From the NCBI GenBank assembly GCA_947497895.1, contig CANMIL010000001.1:372001-436000 (forward strand): a DNA stretch of 64,000 nucleotides, written 5' to 3'. A program made the translations under genes and the position numbers. Source of the stretch: an uncultured Tenacibaculum sp. GTDB taxonomy: Bacteria > Bacteroidota > Bacteroidia > Flavobacteriales > Flavobacteriaceae. The notes under the pieces were generated by a model. That model did no database searches. It had not been told where the DNA came from and saw only the letters and a list, made by a program, of their open reading frames with translations. Shown here in pieces: positions 60,995-64,000 of this stretch (positions within the stretch are counted from its first letter, which is position 1; every line of letters starts with the position of its first letter).

Positions 60995-62002
60995 TTGAAA
61001 ATACAACAAAACATATCTCTAAAAGAGTTTAACACGTTTGGTATTCATGTGAATGCCAAACGTTTTGTTTCTATAGAATCTGTATATCATTTACAAGAAC
61101 TTCTAAAAATTGAAAAGGATATTTTCGTCATAAGTGGCGGAAGTAACATGCTTCTAACAAGAGATATTGACCAACTTGTTGTTCATATTAACATAAAAGG
61201 AATTTCTATTGATCGCGAAAGTGAGAATTCTGTTCATTTAACTGTTAATGCTGGAGAAAATTGGCATGAGTTTGTTTTATGGTGTATCTCTGAAGATTAC
61301 GGAGGAATAGAAAATCTTTCTTTGATTCCTGGTAATGTCGGAACCTGCCCTATTCAAAATATTGGCGCTTATGGTGTCGAAGTTAAGGATGTTATTACCA
61401 AGGTAGAAGTTATTGAAATAGCTACTGGTAAAACACATAGTTTTTCGAACAAAGATTGCCAATTTGGATATAGAAACTCTATTTTTAAAAACGAAGCTAA
61501 AGGAAAATATATAATCTCTTCTGTTAGTTTTAATTTAACAAAAAAAACGCATAAACTAAACACCTCTTACGGTGCTATTGAAAAAGAATTAAAGGAACGA
61601 AAAATTGCATCTCCAACAATTAAAGATGTTTCCGATGTAGTTATTGCAATTCGTGAGTCAAAATTGCCTGATCCAAAAAAAATTGGGAATAGTGGGAGTT
61701 TCTTTAAAAACCCTGTAATATCAAAAGAGCTCTTCGAAAAAATACAAAAAAAACATCCCAACATACCTTCATATCCTGTTTCAGAAACTGAAATAAAGGT
61801 TCCTGCTGGATGGTTAATTGAACAATCAGGTTTTAAAGGAAAACGTTTCGGTGATTATGGAGTTCATGAAAAACAAGCCTTAGTGTTAGTGAATTATAGT
61901 AATGCTTCAGGTAAGGATGTTTATAATTTAGCTCAAAGAATTCAAAAAACGATATTCGAAAACTTTTCTATAGATTTAGAAATTGAAGTGAACATTATTT
62001 AG
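60995..62002 (+). CDS. murB: UDP-N-acetylenolpyruvoylglucosamine reductase
   Basis: NTFGIHVNAKRFVSI, ISGGSNMLLT, IENLSLIPGNVGTCPIQNIGAYGVEV, GNSGSFFKNPV; TTG start. Confidence 0.95.
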   Translation: MKIQQNISLKEFNTFGIHVNAKRFVSIESVYHLQELLKIEKDIFVISGGSNMLLTRDIDQLVVHINIKGISIDRESENSVHLTVNAGENWHEFVLWCISEDYGGIENLSLIPGNVGTCPIQNIGAYGVEVKDVITKVEVIEIATGKTHSFSNKDCQFGYRNSIFKNEAKGKYIISSVSFNLTKKTHKLNTSYGAIEKELKERKIASPTIKDVSDVVIAIRESKLPDPKKIGNSGSFFKNPVISKELFEKIQKKHPNIPSYPVSETEIKVPAGWLIEQSGFKGKRFGDYGVHEKQALVLVNYSNASGKDVYNLAQRIQKTIFENFSIDLEIEVNII

Positions 62003-62106
62003 AATGTCCTTCTATTTCTAGTTTCTACTTTTACTGGGATTAAAACTGTTTTTCTAGTACTGAAAATTGCGTTGATTAAAGCTAAAATGTTATTTGATAA
62101 TTTCAT
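61999..62106 (-). CDS. Candidate 35-aa microprotein, copy 1
   Basis: MKLSNNILALINAIFSTRKTVLIPVKVETRNRRTF*; 28/35 identical to copy 2, with 12 synonymous codon differences among the conserved residues. Confidence 0.7.
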   Translation of the reverse strand: MKLSNNILALINAIFSTRKTVLIPVKVETRNRRTF

Positions 62107-62222
62107 AATTGAATGACTTTAAGGGGTTATTCATTTATTATGACACATAAAATTTGAATAAGTCACATTTCTATATATCTAAACTAAAAATTCGCTTAAA
62201 TAGTATTCAATTAAAAAAAAAT

Positions 62223-62437
62223 GCGGATAATTCAGGGTAATTGAATTTAGAGGGAAATTTTGCTTTTCAAATGAGAATAGCCAAATATTGTAACCTTATT
62301 CTTTTATTTCTAAATCTTAAAGGGAATTAAAATTTTCAATTGCACAGAATATTGATTCATTCGTACTCCCAACTCTAAACTTATATTAAATGCTTATTAA
62401 AAAAGCGGATAATTAAGGGCGTTTAGCTGGAGAGGGG
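62223..62437. repeat. Direct repeat of a conserved 3' element (62223..62255 and 62405..62437)
   Basis: gcggataattcaggg...gaggga and gcggataattaaggg...gagggg. Confidence 0.55.
62310..62360 (-). pseudogene. Possible degenerate third copy of the microprotein gene
   Basis: MNQYSVQLKILIPFKI*; shares K-x-LIP-x-K with the intact copies and lies between them, followed by the same 3' element. Confidence 0.3.
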
Positions 62438-62470
62438 TATTTATTCTTTCAATAGTAGCTAAAAAACTAA

Positions 62471-62578
62471 TTAAAAATTTCTTCTGTTTCTCTTTTCAAC
62501 TTTAACAGGAATTAAAACAGTTTTTCTAGTACTAAAAATTGTATTTATTAAATCTAAGATAGTATTTGACCAATTCAT
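62471..62578 (-). CDS. Candidate 35-aa microprotein, copy 2
   Basis: MNWSNTILDLINTIFSTRKTVLIPVKVEKRNRRNF*; duplicated together with its upstream region (62124..62170 vs 62595..62642). Confidence 0.7.
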   Translation of the reverse strand: MNWSNTILDLINTIFSTRKTVLIPVKVEKRNRRNF

Positions 62579-62642
62579 GATTATAAGTATTTTAGGGTTA
62601 TTCACACTTATATGACACCAAATTTTTTAATCGGTCACATTT

Positions 62643-63293
62643 TTAAATATTATTTTCTTTTTTCAGCATATTTATGTGCTTAATAAGTCGTTCTACCTCA
62701 ATTGCTAGAGTACCGTTATAAACACCGCGGATTCGTCTTTCTCTATCTACCAGAACAAAATTCTCTGTATGTATAAAAGCATTTACATCTCCCGTTTTTA
62801 CAAAATCTTCATCTGCAAAATATCCGCTTCTCGCAATATCATAAATATGATTTTTATCGCCAGTTACCAAATTCCATTTCGATGTGATAACATTGTTCTC
62901 GATAGCATATTCTTTTAAAACTGAAACAGAATCTTTCAATGGTGTTACTGAGTGTGACAATAACAATACGTTATCATCATTTTTAAATGCATCTTGAAGT
63001 TTACTCATATTTTTTTCGAGCATCGGGCAAATTCCAGGACAAGTTGTAAAAAAGAAATCGGCAACATAAATTTTACCTTTGTAAGTTTCCTGACTAACCC
63101 TCTTCCCTTCCTGATTAACAAACTCGAAGTCAGGTATGGTATGAATCTTTTCATAATTAGGATTATCACTTGAGATCCATTCAGGATTGAGCTCCGCAGA
63201 GTTAAAAAACGGTAGTCCTTCATTATTTTTTGAGGTCGTTGTACATGACACTGATACCCATATCACTAAAATCAATTTATTGAATACTCTCAT
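62643..63293 (-). CDS. SCO1/SenC-family protein
   Basis: GKIYVADFFFTTCPGICPMLEKNMSKLQ (CxxxC); FIHTENFVLVDRERRIRGVYNGT. Confidence 0.93.
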   Translation of the reverse strand: MRVFNKLILVIWVSVSCTTTSKNNEGLPFFNSAELNPEWISSDNPNYEKIHTIPDFEFVNQEGKRVSQETYKGKIYVADFFFTTCPGICPMLEKNMSKLQDAFKNDDNVLLLSHSVTPLKDSVSVLKEYAIENNVITSKWNLVTGDKNHIYDIARSGYFADEDFVKTGDVNAFIHTENFVLVDRERRIRGVYNGTLAIEVERLIKHINMLKKENNI

Positions 63294-63852
63294 CCTTTAT
63301 ATTTACAGTATAACATTTTTTTAAACCAATTAAGCCATAGCGTTCACCATTTTTTGTTACGTAGTTGGCTCTTATTTTTCCATCGGGTTGCCACATTTTT
63401 TGTGCCCCTTCCTCTTTTCCATTGGTATAATTGAAAAATTTAAAAATTTGTCCACTTTTATACCAATCTTTTACTATTCCATTATACTCACCTAACGCAT
63501 TAAAATAATACTCAAATTTTTGTTTACCATTTTTCCACCAGCCTTTATGAACACCTATTTTCACACCTTCTTTATAGAATCTTTCTTCTGCTAATTCTTG
63601 GTTGTCGTATCTTTTTACTTCGTATCCATTTTTTCTTCCATCACAATAATCCGTTAGAATAGAAGTATAATTTACCGGATCATATGAGCTCAGTTTTCCA
63701 GAGAACTCTTCATTTTGAAAGAAAAGAACACCGTTAATTAAAGAAAAGTCCTCTTTGGAAAACTTGTATATAGTATCAGTAGAGCATTCTGTTTTACAGT
63801 TAAAACAAAAACAAAATACCAACCCTACTAAAATTGAGCTCTGAATTTTCAT
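63277..63852 (-). CDS. YwqK-type MORN-variant repeat lipoprotein
   Basis: DGRKNGYEVKRYDNQELAEERFYKEGVKIGVHKGWWKNGKQKFEYYFNALGEYNGIVKDWYKSGQI repeats. Confidence 0.85.
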   Translation of the reverse strand: MKIQSSILVGLVFCFCFNCKTECSTDTIYKFSKEDFSLINGVLFFQNEEFSGKLSSYDPVNYTSILTDYCDGRKNGYEVKRYDNQELAEERFYKEGVKIGVHKGWWKNGKQKFEYYFNALGEYNGIVKDWYKSGQIFKFFNYTNGKEEGAQKMWQPDGKIRANYVTKNGERYGLIGLKKCYTVNIKDESIQ

Positions 63853-63855
63853 TTA

Positions 63856-64000
63856 CTATCGTGTTATAGTTCCAGGAGTTCCGTAATATCCATTTCCATT
63901 TAAATATGGAGCATCAGCCGTTATATTATAGTGATAAATTCCATCCGGAAAATCTGTAGTCGCAGAAATATGACCGTGATAAACATCTAAATCATCACTA
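63856..64000 (-). CDS. YHYH-domain protein, C-terminal part, truncated by window edge
   Basis: Hand translation ...SDDLDVYHGHISATTDFPDGIYHYNITADAPYLNGNGYYGTPGTITR*. Confidence 0.8.
   Translation of the reverse strand, partial: SDDLDVYHGHISATTDFPDGIYHYNITADAPYLNGNGYYGTPGTITR

Noticed and set aside
61277-61764. Three minus-strand ORFs antisense to murB
   Set aside because: Antisense shadows of murB; unlike the 35-aa ORFs they have no paralogue or synonymous-change evidence.
1-64000. tRNA/rRNA genes, CRISPR arrays, transposases, phage genes, restriction or defence systems
   Set aside because: None recognised on either strand by motif reading; a tRNAscan/PADLOC-type search would be decisive.

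Overview
AT-rich 64 kb window from a marine Flavobacteriia-type chromosome. Tenacibaculum or a relative is suggested by the siderophore, carotenoid and TonB/SusCD gene families; this is inference only. I saw no rRNA, tRNA, CRISPR array, phage or transposase. Left to right: (1) the end of a hydroxamate-siderophore locus (lysine N-monooxygenase fragment plus PLP decarboxylase); (2) a light/DNA-repair cluster with two photolyase/cryptochrome genes, folE, a PTPS/QueD gene, SDR, CIA30, TIGR03643-like and DUF2452-like genes; (3) an sglT-bglX sugar module; (4) a carotenoid operon (crtI-crtB-hyp-crtZ-crtY-tspO-tetR-ABC1 kinase-flavin reductase-SDR-DUF2256) next to a MerR regulator with CarH/LitR-type B12-photoreceptor motifs; (5) an ECF sigma/FecR/STN-TonB receptor set; (6) housekeeping genes (glmM, rpsA, ribD, prmC, murB, yigZ); (7) an orphan SusC/SusD pair bracketed by a 102-bp direct repeat of the yigZ 3' end; (8) an unusual cluster of three Roadblock/LC7-like proteins, a 65-aa protein and two free-standing Aer-like PAS proteins; (9) a MocR/OsmC/PNPOx locus; (10) a tandem family of unannotated 35-aa microprotein genes between murB and a SCO1-YwqK-YHYH operon. 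The best candidates for undescribed biology are the Roadblock/PAS cluster, the 35-aa microprotein pair, and the candidate B12/light regulon joined by a shared GTTAAACAAAAT motif. No searches were run, so all family names rest on motif recognition.
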